From positions 45,851-109,850 of the forward strand of contig CALIYX010000016.1 in the NCBI GenBank assembly GCA_938049335.1: a DNA stretch of 64,000 nt, read 5' to 3'. A model generated the notes under the pieces. That model was given only the letters and a program-made list of their open reading frames with translations. It had not been told where the DNA came from and ran no database searches. The translations under genes and the position numbers were made by a program. Below, in pieces: positions 36,188 through 45,424 of the stretch (its first letter is position 1; each line of letters opens with the position of its first letter). The DNA is from an uncultured Clostridia bacterium (GTDB lineage Bacteria > Bacillota > Clostridia > Peptostreptococcales > Anaerovoracaceae).

Positions 36188-36221
36188 GGGCCGGTAGTCA
36201 AGGGGGCGCCGGTCCTTTTTT
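36188..36221 (+). terminator. Rho-independent terminator of the surface protein
   Basis: GGGCCGG (36188-36194) pairs with CCGGTCC (36209-36215) with one G-T pair, followed by six T. Confidence 0.75.
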
Positions 36222-36293
36222 GTGACTTGATTTGCCCTCTAAAAGCCAGCGAAAATTACTTTGCACAAAAAGCTAGATATTGCCAGCCTAAAC

Positions 36294-36322
36294 TTGCTTA
36301 AACAAAGGAAAAATTATATAAT
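36294..36322 (+). promoter_or_regulatory. promoter of the phoH-ybeY-cdd-era-recO operon
   Basis: TTGCTT (36294-36299), 17 bp, TATAAT (36317-36322), about 45 bases before phoH. Confidence 0.6.
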
Positions 36323-36366
36323 TAAACTGGATAATAATTTATTTTTCAAGCTATGGAGGTCTTTGT

Positions 36367-37371
36367 TTGACAATACAAGAAGCCAAAAACGATGCGAGAG
36401 AAAGCGCATTTATAAGTTTTGATATAGATGAGACAGTGGACAGAGTCGCACTGTTTGGAAACCTAGATATAAACCTTAATCTGATCAGCGAGGCAGCAGG
36501 CGTTCAGATAGTGCAAAGAGATAACTCACTTTTGATACGCGGAGAAAAGCCTGAGCTAGCTATAGAGATGCTCAGGGAACTCATAGATATAATGCATAGC
36601 GGAGAGTTCCTCGACGAACAAAAGGTGAACTACGTAATTCAGCTCAAGGCTGAGGGTGGTTCATACAGCGAAAGCGGAGTCGGAAAAGATGTTATCTGCT
36701 TTACAGCAAAGGGAAGACCGCTTAAAGCCAAGACGGTCGGGCAAAAGCGCTATGTCAATGCGGTGAGAAAAAGTGACATGGTCTTTGGCATAGGACCGGC
36801 AGGAACGGGTAAGACATATCTTGCAGTAGCTCTTGCGGTAAGCGCATATAAGAACAAAGAGGTTGAGAAGATAATCCTGACAAGACCAGCTGTTGAAGCA
36901 GGTGAGAAGCTGGGATTTTTACCGGGTGACCTTCAGGATAAGGTGGACCCATATCTTAGACCAGTATACGATGCGCTCTATGATCTTCTTGGAAGAGATA
37001 ATGCTCTAAGACTTAAGGAGCGCGAGATTATAGAGGTTGTTCCTCTAGCGTATATGAGAGGTAGAACCCTAGATAATGCCTTTATCATACTTGATGAAGC
37101 TCAGAACACGACCTGCGAGCAGATGAAGATGTTTTTGACGCGTATGGGATTTGGTTCCAAGATTGTGGTTACAGGTGACGTGACACAGATAGACCTTCCA
37201 GCAGGAAAGAAGAGCGGACTTATCGATGCTGAGAGAGTCCTAAAGGGCGTAAAGGGCATTGAATTCTGCTATCTGAGAGAGATGGACGTCGTAAGACATG
37301 AGATGGTTAAGCGCGTAATCAGCGCCTACGATAGGTATTATAAGCATCATCCAAAGAAGGAAGAGAAATAA
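36367..37371 (+). CDS. phoH: PhoH family ATPase
   Basis: Cytoplasmic P-loop ATPase, a predicted RNA helicase-like factor linked to YbeY. An N-terminal KH-like segment (about 1-90) precedes the PhoH domain with Walker A GPAGTGKTYLA and Walker B FIILDEAQNT. The start is TTG at 36367 with GGAGG 8 bases before; no ATG fits. The 334 residues are normal. It overlaps ybeY by one base. Confidence 0.93.
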   Translation: MTIQEAKNDARESAFISFDIDETVDRVALFGNLDINLNLISEAAGVQIVQRDNSLLIRGEKPELAIEMLRELIDIMHSGEFLDEQKVNYVIQLKAEGGSYSESGVGKDVICFTAKGRPLKAKTVGQKRYVNAVRKSDMVFGIGPAGTGKTYLAVALAVSAYKNKEVEKIILTRPAVEAGEKLGFLPGDLQDKVDPYLRPVYDALYDLLGRDNALRLKEREIIEVVPLAYMRGRTLDNAFIILDEAQNTTCEQMKMFLTRMGFGSKIVVTGDVTQIDLPAGKKSGLIDAERVLKGVKGIEFCYLREMDVVRHEMVKRVISAYDRYYKHHPKKEEK

Positions 37372-37826
37372 TGGAAATCTATTTTGAGAATGAACAGGTG
37401 ATAAGCGAGGAACTGCTAGCTTTGATGGAGGAAAGCGCAAGGCTTTGTCTGGCAAAGGAAGGAATTCCAGAGGAAAACTGTGAGTTTTCGGTCAGCTTTG
37501 TCGATAGGGAAGAAATAAAAGAACTAAACAGCACCTATAGAGGCGTTGACAAGGTCACAGATGTGCTTTCGTTTCCTCAGTTTGAGGATTTTAGCGAGCT
37601 TCCTGAGGATCAGATAATCTGCCTTGGCGACATCGTAATCTGCGAGGATAGGGCGAAGGAGCAGGCCGAGGAATTTGGGCATTCGTATGAGCGTGAGATA
37701 ATATATCTATTTACGCATAGCGTTCTTCATCTTCTTGGCTACGACCACATGGATGAGGAAGAGAAGGCTGAGATGAGAGAGCGTGAAGAAGAAGTAATGA
37801 CGGAGCTTAAACTTAAGAGGGTTTAA
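37371..37826 (+). CDS. ybeY: endoribonuclease YbeY (rRNA maturation)
   Basis: Zinc-dependent RNase for 16S rRNA 3' end processing and ribosome quality control. The metal motif HSVLHLLGYDH (H-x3-H-x5-H) is near residue 122. The 151 residues are standard. The ATG shares an A with the phoH stop (TAATG). Confidence 0.95.
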   Translation: MEIYFENEQVISEELLALMEESARLCLAKEGIPEENCEFSVSFVDREEIKELNSTYRGVDKVTDVLSFPQFEDFSELPEDQIICLGDIVICEDRAKEQAEEFGHSYEREIIYLFTHSVLHLLGYDHMDEEEKAEMREREEEVMTELKLKRV

Positions 37827-37852
37827 GGCAATGCTTCTTAAAGGAGGAAGTC

Positions 37853-38242
37853 ATGAGTAATATAACAGATGTCGATCTATATAAGCTCGCAAGAAAAGCT
37901 GCGAGAAATGCCTATGCACCGTTTTCGGGCTTTAGGGTTGGAGCAGCAATTTTGACGACAACAGGTGAGATTTTTACAGGTGTAAATGTTGAAAACTCAA
38001 GCTATGGCGCTACGATATGCGCTGAGCGCGTCGCATGTGCAAAGGCGATTTCAGAGGGCTTTAGAAACTTTGAGGCTATTGCTGTTGCGACATATTCAGG
38101 GGACCAGGCAGTTCCGTGTGGAATGTGCAGGCAGTTTCTCTTTGAGTTTGCACCAAATCTCAAGGTTATAACAGGAAGAGATGAAGAGAATATCGAGGTG
38201 ACAAGTCTCGATGAACTATTACCGAAAGGATTTAGATTATGA
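37853..38242 (+). CDS. cdd: cytidine deaminase
   Basis: Homotetrameric zinc enzyme of pyrimidine salvage. The motifs are CAERVA (residues about 54-59) with preceding NVENSSYGATI, and PCGMCRQ. The 129 residues match the short Bacillus-type enzyme. AAGGAGG lies upstream, and it overlaps era by 4 bases. Confidence 0.95.
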   Translation: MSNITDVDLYKLARKAARNAYAPFSGFRVGAAILTTTGEIFTGVNVENSSYGATICAERVACAKAISEGFRNFEAIAVATYSGDQAVPCGMCRQFLFEFAPNLKVITGRDEENIEVTSLDELLPKGFRL

Positions 38243-39138
38243 AGTCGGGATTTGCAGGAATTATAGGAAGACCAAATGTCGGAAAGTCGACATTGCTGAA
38301 CTCCATTCTGGGCGAGAAAATCGCAATCACAACAGATAAGCCGCAGACAACGAGAAACAGCATAAGAGGTATTTATACAGAGCATACGGAAGATGGAGAC
38401 TCAAGCCAGATAGTTTTTATCGATACTCCAGGAATTCACAAGGCTCATAATAAGCTTGGAGCAGCTATGGATGACATAGCTATTAAGACATATAAGGAAG
38501 TTGACGTAATACTGTTTCTTGTAGATGGAAGTCCTGATAAGGGAAGAGGCGATACCTATATCCTAGATATGATTAAGGATGTTGAAACCCCAAAGTTCCT
38601 AGTTATTAACAAGGTTGATACCATGGACCCAGAGGAGTTCAAAAAGACCTATGATGTCTACGAGAAGATGGGCATCTTTGATGAGATATTTGGCATTTCG
38701 GCCCTCAAGGGAACTCATGTAAAGAGACTTGTAAAGGCTATTCAGGGATATCTCGAGGAGGGACCAATGTTCTTCCCAGAGGATATGGTGACTGACCATC
38801 CAGAGCGCTTCATCGTGAGCGAGATAATTCGCGAGAAGCTTTTGATGTACCTAAACGAAGAGGTACCGCATGGCGTTGCCGTTGAGATAGAAAGCTATAA
38901 GGAAGATCCTAAGCTAACCGAAATCGGTGCCGTTATCTACTGCGAGAGAAAGTCGCACAAGGGCATCATCATCGGAAAGCAGGGAAAGAAGCTAAAGGGC
39001 ATAGGAAAGAGCGCAAGGCTAGAGATAGAAGCACTTCTGGGAGTTAGGGTTTACCTACAGCTATTTGTAAAGGTCAAAGAGAACTGGCGTGACTCAGACT
39101 TTGCTATCTCAAACTTCGGATACAGCGAGGACAGGTGA
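38239..39138 (+). CDS. era: ribosome-assembly GTPase Era
   Basis: GTPase that chaperones 16S rRNA during 30S assembly. G1 is GRPNVGKST, G3 is DTPGIH and G4 is NKVD. The C-terminal KH domain contains GKQGKKLKGIGKSARLEIE. The 299 residues are typical. It starts within the end of cdd (ATGA). Confidence 0.97.
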   Translation: MKSGFAGIIGRPNVGKSTLLNSILGEKIAITTDKPQTTRNSIRGIYTEHTEDGDSSQIVFIDTPGIHKAHNKLGAAMDDIAIKTYKEVDVILFLVDGSPDKGRGDTYILDMIKDVETPKFLVINKVDTMDPEEFKKTYDVYEKMGIFDEIFGISALKGTHVKRLVKAIQGYLEEGPMFFPEDMVTDHPERFIVSEIIREKLLMYLNEEVPHGVAVEIESYKEDPKLTEIGAVIYCERKSHKGIIIGKQGKKLKGIGKSARLEIEALLGVRVYLQLFVKVKENWRDSDFAISNFGYSEDR

Positions 39139-39142
39139 TAGC

Positions 39143-39937
39143 ATGCTTGCCGATTCTACAGGAATCATTTTAAGGCGAATAAATGCAACCTCGGGCAGGA
39201 AGATGCTCTCCATATTCACGCAAAAATACGGAAAGATAAGTGCGGGCACAAGCATCTCAGAAAAGAGCAGCAAGGGCAAGGCGACGCTGAGTCTAAACCG
39301 ATTTACCTACGGGCGCTATGAGATTTTTAGGAGCCGTGACTTCTACAATGTCAACAGCGGAGAGGTAGTGAAGAGCTTTTTCCGAATAGGAGAGGATCCA
39401 GACAAGTACTTTGCGGCATCCTTTGCGCTAGAGCTGACGGACAAGGCGCTTCCGGAGGAACTTCCTCAGCCAAAGCTTTTAAACGAGCTTGTGGATTTTC
39501 TTGGAACTCTTGAGGATAGAAGCAAGGGATTCATAACCCTTGTCATAGCCTATGAAATTAAGCTGCTTGATGCCGTAGGAATGCTGCCAAATCTAGATGA
39601 ATGCGTGGTTTGCGGATCAAAGCCAGACGATGCGAAAAAGCTCAGGTATTTCAGCGTCGAAGACGGAGGAATGATATGCGAGGAATGCATGAGAGAAATA
39701 GAGCAGGAAATCGCACAAAATTCTAAGTCTAGGGCAAAGCCGAGATTGATTTATAGCCCTAAATTTGATATAGTTAGTATAATTAAATATTTCTCCAAAA
39801 AACCTATCTCTGCCTTCGGAAACATCATGCTTGATGCCGAAACCGAGGAGGAACTTTATAAGATTTTAAGAGAATATATTTCATATCATATGGATGTGGG
39901 AACGCTAAAGAGCGAGCTATATCCGAGCATTGTATAG
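39143..39937 (+). CDS. recO: DNA repair protein RecO
   Basis: Loads RecA on SSB-coated DNA with RecF/RecR. The N-terminal OB fold (MLADSTGIILRRINATSGRK) is followed by a helical domain and a C4 zinc site (CVVC...CEEC). A longer frame opens at 39089 inside era, but the ATG at 39143, just 4 bases after the era stop, matches the family N terminus. 264 residues. Confidence 0.92.
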   Translation: MLADSTGIILRRINATSGRKMLSIFTQKYGKISAGTSISEKSSKGKATLSLNRFTYGRYEIFRSRDFYNVNSGEVVKSFFRIGEDPDKYFAASFALELTDKALPEELPQPKLLNELVDFLGTLEDRSKGFITLVIAYEIKLLDAVGMLPNLDECVVCGSKPDDAKKLRYFSVEDGGMICEECMREIEQEIAQNSKSRAKPRLIYSPKFDIVSIIKYFSKKPISAFGNIMLDAETEEELYKILREYISYHMDVGTLKSELYPSIV

Positions 39938-39947
39938 GAGGTTTACA

Positions 39948-40661
39948 ATGGAAATTACATTAGAAAAGATTGAATTAGTAAGGGATCGAACAGGGGTAAC
40001 CTACAAGGAAGCCAAGGAAGCTTTAGAAGCAGCAAACGGAAACGTTGTAGATGCGATAATTGCAATTGAAGAGACAGTAGACTGCTCAGACAAGAACAGT
40101 ACTAAGGCTAAGAAGGATGCTTTGATAGGTCGCATGAAGGAGATGTTTGACAAGGGTAATGTTTCAAGAATCGTTGTATCAAGAGACGATAACACATTCC
40201 TAAACATTCCGCTAAATGTAGGTATAGTAGGAACAGTAATCGCACCATGGGGAATGATTGCTGGTGTTGTTGCTGCGCTAGGATTTAGATGCAAGATCGA
40301 GTTTGTTAAGGACGACGGATCAGTTATAGACCTATCAGAGAAGGCTAATGACTTCTACGACACAGCTAAGGAGAAGGGAACTGACTTCTATGCTGACATG
40401 AAGGAGAAGGCACCAGAGGTTTACTCAGACCTAGTTAACAAGGGCGGAGAAGCTCTCAACAAGGCTAAGGATGTTGCAGCTGATGTAGCAGCTAAGGCTA
40501 AGAGCAAGGTTGTTAAGAACGATTTTGCTGATGATATCAATCTAGATGATATCGAAGAGGCTGAGGAAGCAGTAGAAGAAACTGCAAAGGAAGCAGTTGA
40601 TAAAGCAGCAGATGCTGTTAAGGACGCTGCAGACACAGTTAAGGAAAAGGTAGAAGAATAA
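39948..40661 (+). CDS. DUF4342 family protein with UBA-like N terminus
   Basis: 237 residues. Positions about 1-50 form a UBA-like three-helix fold (TGVTYKEAKEALEAANGNVVDAI). A DUF4342 segment follows with a short hydrophobic stretch (PLNVGIVGTVIAPWGMIAGVVAALGF). The C-terminal about 110 residues are a Lys/Ala/Glu-rich amphipathic helix with repeats like those in late-embryogenesis or phasin proteins. ATG at 39948 has AGGAGG directly upstream; the frame from 39930 lacks one. Function unknown, possibly envelope stress. Confidence 0.8.
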   Translation: MEITLEKIELVRDRTGVTYKEAKEALEAANGNVVDAIIAIEETVDCSDKNSTKAKKDALIGRMKEMFDKGNVSRIVVSRDDNTFLNIPLNVGIVGTVIAPWGMIAGVVAALGFRCKIEFVKDDGSVIDLSEKANDFYDTAKEKGTDFYADMKEKAPEVYSDLVNKGGEALNKAKDVAADVAAKAKSKVVKNDFADDINLDDIEEAEEAVEETAKEAVDKAADAVKDAADTVKEKVEE

Positions 40662-40727
40662 TCGGAATCAAATCCGAATTCAATTTGAATTAATTTGAAA
40701 TACAAGGGAAGCAGGTTATTTTTACAG

Positions 40728-42137
40728 ATGGAAAACAGTAAAGCAACGATGGAAAAAATTGTCGCATTGGCAAAGAACAGAGGATATGTTTATCCTGGTT
40801 CTGAGATTTACGGCGGTTTGGCTAACACATGGGACTACGGTCCTTTGGGCGTAGAGTTTAAGAACAATGTTAAGAAGGCTTGGTGGAAGAAGTTCGTTCA
40901 GGAATCCAAGTACAATGTCGGGCTCGACGCAGCTATTTTGATGAACCCACGCACATGGGAGGCATCTGGGCACATCGGAGGCTTTGCTGATCCTCTTATT
41001 GACTGTAAGGAATGTAGATCGAGATTCCGTGCAGATAAGCTAATTGAGGACTATCGTAGTGAAAAAGGTCTTCCAGAAGAAGCTATCGACGGCTGGTCAA
41101 ATGAAAAGCTAGAGGAGTACATCAGAGATGAGCAGATTGCTTGTCCTGAGTGTGGCAAGAGCAACTACACAAACATCAGACAGTTCAATTTGATGTTTAA
41201 GACCTTCCAGGGTGTAACTGAGGACTCACAGTCACAGATTTACCTTCGCCCAGAGACGGCGCAGGGAATTTTCGTAAACTTCAAGAATGTGCAGAGAACT
41301 TCCCGTAAGAAGATTCCATTCGGAATAGCACAGATCGGTAAGTCATTCAGAAACGAGATTACTCCTGGTAACTTCACATTCAGAACAAGAGAGTTTGAGC
41401 AAATGGAGCTTGAGTTCTTCTGTAAGCCAGGTGAGGACCTAGAGTGGTTTAATTACTGGAGAACATACTGCGTTGACTTCCTAAAATCACTTGGAATGAC
41501 GATGGAAAACATCAGAACAAGAGACCACGAGAAGGAAGAACTGTCACACTACAGCAACGCGACAACAGATATCGAGTTCCTATTCCCATTCGGATGGGGC
41601 GAGCTATGGGGTATCGCAGACAGAACTGACTTTGACCTCAGCAAGCATGCAGAGTTCTCAGGTCAGGACATGACATATCTTGATCCAGATACAAATGAGA
41701 GATATGTTCCATACTGCATAGAGCCATCGCTTGGAGCAGATAGAGTTGCGCTTGCATTCCTAGTTGATGCACACGATGAAGAGGTTCTATCAACTGACGA
41801 CAACGGCAAAGAGGATACGAGAATTGTCCTAAGACTTCACCCAGCGCTTGCACCATTTAAGGCTGCTGTGCTACCTCTATCAAAGAAGCTTTCAGTCGTT
41901 GCAGAGCCTATATTTGAAGAACTATCAAAGTACTTTAACGTAGACTACGACGCATCAGGATCTATCGGTAAACGCTACCGCAGAGAGGACGAAATCGGAA
42001 CTCCATTCTGCATCTGTGTTGACTTTGATACTGAGACAGACGGCTGCGTAACTATCAGAGATAGAGACACCATGGAACAGATAAGAATTCCAGTTTCAGA
42101 AGTAAGAAGCTATATCGAAGAAAAGCTTGTATTTTAA
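40728..42137 (+). CDS. glyS: glycyl-tRNA synthetase, dimeric class II type
   Basis: Charges tRNA-Gly. It is the single-chain alpha2 enzyme (469 residues), not the alpha/beta tetramer. The N terminus MEKIVALAKNRGYVYPGSEI, class II motif 2 (FRNEITPGNFTFRTREFEQME) and motif 3 (GADRVALAFL) are clear. An upstream TTG frame opening at 40695 is unlikely; ATG 40728 matches the family. The 66-base gap before it holds no T-box. Confidence 0.96.
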   Translation: MENSKATMEKIVALAKNRGYVYPGSEIYGGLANTWDYGPLGVEFKNNVKKAWWKKFVQESKYNVGLDAAILMNPRTWEASGHIGGFADPLIDCKECRSRFRADKLIEDYRSEKGLPEEAIDGWSNEKLEEYIRDEQIACPECGKSNYTNIRQFNLMFKTFQGVTEDSQSQIYLRPETAQGIFVNFKNVQRTSRKKIPFGIAQIGKSFRNEITPGNFTFRTREFEQMELEFFCKPGEDLEWFNYWRTYCVDFLKSLGMTMENIRTRDHEKEELSHYSNATTDIEFLFPFGWGELWGIADRTDFDLSKHAEFSGQDMTYLDPDTNERYVPYCIEPSLGADRVALAFLVDAHDEEVLSTDDNGKEDTRIVLRLHPALAPFKAAVLPLSKKLSVVAEPIFEELSKYFNVDYDASGSIGKRYRREDEIGTPFCICVDFDTETDGCVTIRDRDTMEQIRIPVSEVRSYIEEKLVF

Positions 42138-42161
42138 GCAAAAAAATAGGAGAACAACAGC

Positions 42162-44789
42162 ATGAAGCATTTTGTTTACTCGTTTAACGAAGGATCAAAG
42201 GATATGCGCAGCCTACTAGGCGGAAAGGGCGCTAACCTTGCAGAGATGACAAAGATAGGACTTCCAGTACCTTTCGGATTTACAATTACAACCGAGGCCT
42301 GTAACGAGTACTATCGCAATGGAGGAAAGCTTGGCGAGGAACTAATTTCCGAGATCAAAGAAAAGCTGAGTGAACTTGAGAATGTAACAGGAAAGACTTT
42401 TGGAAGCACAACAAATCCACTTCTTGTTTCTGTAAGATCAGGATCGGTATTCTCTATGCCGGGAATGATGGATACCATTCTCAATCTAGGCCTAAACGAC
42501 GAGTCAACTAAGGGACTTGCAGACCTTACGGAGAATAGAAGATTTGCTCTAGACAGCTTCCGTAGATTTATACAGATGTACGGAAACGTAGTTATGGAGA
42601 TAGACGGCAAGAATTTTGAGGACATCATAGAAAAAGCAAAGCATGACCGCGGAATCATGTACGATATCGATCTTGATGAAGAGGCTCTTTGCGAAATCAT
42701 CGACGAGTATAAGAAGGTTGTTAGATATGGACAGGAGGGTGGCTTCCCATCAGATCCTAAGGTTCAGCTAATCGAGGCCGTAAAGGCAGTATTCCGCTCA
42801 TGGAATAACGACAGAGCGATTAGATATAGAAGAATGGAGAGAATTCCTGATTCACTAGGAACTGCCGTAAACGTTCAGTCCATGGTATTTGGTAATATGG
42901 GTAATACATCCGGAACAGGTGTAGCATTTACTAGAAGCCCTGTAAACGGAGACAACCACGTGTACGGTGAATTCCTTGTAAATGCACAGGGTGAGGACGT
43001 TGTAGCTGGTATTAGAACACCTAAGCCTATCAGCGAGATGGCAGAGTCTTTCCCTGAGGTATATGAGGACTTCATGAATATCGCAAAGGTGCTTGAGCAG
43101 CACTATAAGGATGCTCAGGACATGGAGTTTACTGTTGAGCGTAATAAGCTTTACATGCTTCAGACAAGAGCCGGAAAGCGTACAGCTCAGTCAGCGGTTA
43201 AGATTGCTGTAGATATGGAAAGAGAAGGTCTCATCGACAGAGAAACAGCTGTTATGCGAATAGAGCCAGGTCAGATTGACCAGCTTCTCCACCCAAGATT
43301 TGACGAGGATGAGCTAAAGGGAGTTTCAGCTATTGCAAAGGGACTTCCAGCATCACCAGGTGCAGTTAGCGGTAAGATATATTTCAATGCTCTAGAAGCT
43401 GAAGCTGCAGTAAAGAAGGGCGAGAAGGCTATCCTCGTAAGAGAGACAACTTCACCAGAGGACCTTGCAGGAATGATCGCAGCAGGCGGAATCCTTACAG
43501 CAAAGGGAGGAGTTACATCCCATGCTGCTGTAGTTGCAAGACAGATGGGTAAGTGCTGCGTAGCAGGATGTTCAGAAATCCTAGTTTCAGAGGATAAGAA
43601 AGAGCTCAAGACAAAGGACAAGGTTTACGGAGAGGGAGATGTAATCTCACTTGACGGTTATGATGGAAAGGTTTATGAGGGAGAAATCCATACAGTAGAG
43701 CCAAACCTATCAGGTGACTTTGGTGTTATCATGTCATGGGCTGACGGAATCAGAAGCCTCAAGATTAGAACAAATGCAGATAAGCCTGAGGATGCGCTTA
43801 AGGCTTTAGAGTTTGGTGCAGAGGGAATTGGACTTTGCAGAACTGAGCACATGTTCTTTGAGGAGAATAGAATCCCAGCTATCAGAAGAATGATAGTTGC
43901 AGATACAGAAAGCGAAAGACGTGAGGCTCTTGATGCACTTCTTCCATACCAGAAGAACGACTTCAAGGGAATCTACGAGGTTATGAAGGAGAATCCAGTA
44001 ACTATTAGACTTCTAGATCCTCCACTACATGAGTTCTTACCTCACACAGATGCTGAGATTAGAAGCCTTGCAGACAAGATTGGTGTTCCATACGAAAAGC
44101 TTGTAAGAAGAACTGACGAGCTTCATGAGAACAATCCAATGCTTGGTCACAGAGGATGCAGACTTGCTATAAGCTATCCTGAAATCGCAGAGATGCAGAC
44201 AAGAGCTATCATGGAAGCTGCCATAGAGGTAAGCGAAGAGAAGGGCTATAACATTGTACCTGAAATCATGATTCCACTAACATCAAGCGATAAGGAAATG
44301 GCATATATCAAGGATATCGTTGCTAAGGAAGCTGAGAGATGTAAGGAGGAGAAGTCATCAGATATCAAGTATGTGATAGGAACAATGATTGAGACTCCAA
44401 GAGCTGCACTTACTGCAGACGAAATCGCAGAGAGCGCTGAGTTCTTCTCATTTGGTACAAATGATATGACTCAGATGACATACGGCTTCTCAAGAGATGA
44501 TACTGCTAAGATCATCGAAACATATATCGAGAAGAACATCTTTGAGGAAGACATCTTCCGCTCAATTGACGAAAAGGGTGTAGGAAAGCTACTCGAAATT
44601 GCAGTTAAGCTCGGAAGACAGACAAGAAGCGACCTCAAGATAGGTATCTGCGGAGAGCACGGTGGTGACCCAAGAAGTATAGAGTTCTGCCACAAGCTAG
44701 GACTAAACTACGTTTCATGCTCACCATACAGAGTTCCAATTGCAAGAATAGCAGCAGCACAGGCAGCAATTAAGAGCAATCAGGAATAA
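42162..44789 (+). CDS. ppdK: pyruvate, phosphate dikinase
   Basis: Interconverts PEP and pyruvate using ATP and phosphate, common in anaerobes for glycolysis with PPi. 875 residues: N-terminal nucleotide-binding domain (LLGGKGANLAEM), the phospho-histidine swivel domain (GGVTSHAAVVARQMG) and the C-terminal PEP/pyruvate barrel (SFGTNDMTQMTYGFSRDD). It follows glyS by 24 bases and ends with a terminator at 44801-44834. Confidence 0.97.
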   Translation: MKHFVYSFNEGSKDMRSLLGGKGANLAEMTKIGLPVPFGFTITTEACNEYYRNGGKLGEELISEIKEKLSELENVTGKTFGSTTNPLLVSVRSGSVFSMPGMMDTILNLGLNDESTKGLADLTENRRFALDSFRRFIQMYGNVVMEIDGKNFEDIIEKAKHDRGIMYDIDLDEEALCEIIDEYKKVVRYGQEGGFPSDPKVQLIEAVKAVFRSWNNDRAIRYRRMERIPDSLGTAVNVQSMVFGNMGNTSGTGVAFTRSPVNGDNHVYGEFLVNAQGEDVVAGIRTPKPISEMAESFPEVYEDFMNIAKVLEQHYKDAQDMEFTVERNKLYMLQTRAGKRTAQSAVKIAVDMEREGLIDRETAVMRIEPGQIDQLLHPRFDEDELKGVSAIAKGLPASPGAVSGKIYFNALEAEAAVKKGEKAILVRETTSPEDLAGMIAAGGILTAKGGVTSHAAVVARQMGKCCVAGCSEILVSEDKKELKTKDKVYGEGDVISLDGYDGKVYEGEIHTVEPNLSGDFGVIMSWADGIRSLKIRTNADKPEDALKALEFGAEGIGLCRTEHMFFEENRIPAIRRMIVADTESERREALDALLPYQKNDFKGIYEVMKENPVTIRLLDPPLHEFLPHTDAEIRSLADKIGVPYEKLVRRTDELHENNPMLGHRGCRLAISYPEIAEMQTRAIMEAAIEVSEEKGYNIVPEIMIPLTSSDKEMAYIKDIVAKEAERCKEEKSSDIKYVIGTMIETPRAALTADEIAESAEFFSFGTNDMTQMTYGFSRDDTAKIIETYIEKNIFEEDIFRSIDEKGVGKLLEIAVKLGRQTRSDLKIGICGEHGGDPRSIEFCHKLGLNYVSCSPYRVPIARIAAAQAAIKSNQE

Positions 44790-44800
44790 TAAATTGATTA

Positions 44801-44834
44801 ACAAAGGGCGTCATTAATTTGGCGCCTTGTTTTG
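44801..44834 (+). terminator. terminator after ppdK
   Basis: ACAA-GGGCG pairs with CGCC-TTGT across a loop with one bulge, followed by TTTT. Confidence 0.6.
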
Positions 44835-44925
44835 ATATAAAAAATTATTTTATAAGTGATTTATATTCATGATAACTCTCTGAAAGCTTTATATACCAAT
44901 ACTTAGGGACGGAATTTTTTAAAAT

Positions 44926-45024
44926 TTGACTTTTAATAAACAGTAATGTATAATAATAAATATAAAGATGGTTTAGAAAATATTTAAATTTTAATGTTTA
45001 TAAGCAATCAAAGGGGTGTATAAT
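44926..45024 (+). promoter_or_regulatory. tandem promoters of the CsbD-like gene
   Basis: Two promoters stand in the AT-rich gap. The first is TTGACT (44926-44931), 17 bp, TATAAT (44949-44954). The second is GTTTAT (44996-45001), 17 bp, TATAAT (45019-45024). The second also resembles a stress-type GTTTAT...GGTGTAT arrangement, but no alternative sigma factor is shown here. The gap 44835-45082 holds no gene. Confidence 0.6.
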
Positions 45025-45082
45025 ATAAATAATACGTGCATAAGATGTGCACCGCAGTAGTTAACCGAAAGGAGTTAATATC

Positions 45083-45283
45083 ATGTCAATAGAAAACAAA
45101 ATTGATCAGGCTAAGGGCGCTGTAAAAGAAGGTCTAGGAAAAGTAAGTGGAGATAAAAAGACTGAATTTGAAGGTGCAGTAGAAAAGGTAGCGGCTAAGG
45201 TTAAAGAGGTCGGCGAAAGCGTAAAGGAATCCGTAGAAGGAGCGGCTGAAGGCCTAAAGAATGCTGTAAGCAAAGATAAATAA
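45083..45283 (+). CDS. CsbD family stress-response protein
   Basis: A 66-residue Lys/Glu/Ala-rich helical protein starting MSIENKIDQAKGAVKEGLGK, the CsbD signature. CsbD-like proteins are abundant general-stress proteins with unknown mechanism. A strong AAAGGAG site precedes it. It is monocistronic with its own terminator at 45323-45358, and the tandem promoters suggest high or conditional expression. Confidence 0.88.
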   Translation: MSIENKIDQAKGAVKEGLGKVSGDKKTEFEGAVEKVAAKVKEVGESVKESVEGAAEGLKNAVSKDK

Positions 45284-45322
45284 TTGAATTAAGATTTTCT
45301 TTAAATACTCATTATAAAAAGG

Positions 45323-45358
45323 TCTTCTGTGGTAAAATATATCACAGAAGATTTTTTA
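45323..45358 (+). terminator. terminator after the CsbD-like gene
   Basis: TCTTCTGTG (45323-45331) pairs with the CACAGAAGA segment ending at 45351, followed by a T run. Confidence 0.85.
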
Positions 45359-45424
45359 TTGTATTAAGTGTCATATCCATTTTTATGGAAATATATAAAT
45401 ATGTAATATTTGTAAGGAGACAGG

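Noticed and set aside
39089..39142. Longer RecO starting inside era
   Set aside because: The extra 18 residues overlap era and do not fit the RecO N terminus; ATG 39143 does.
40661..40728. A T-box riboswitch before glyS
   Set aside because: The gap is only 66 bases with no stem I, specifier or antiterminator elements.
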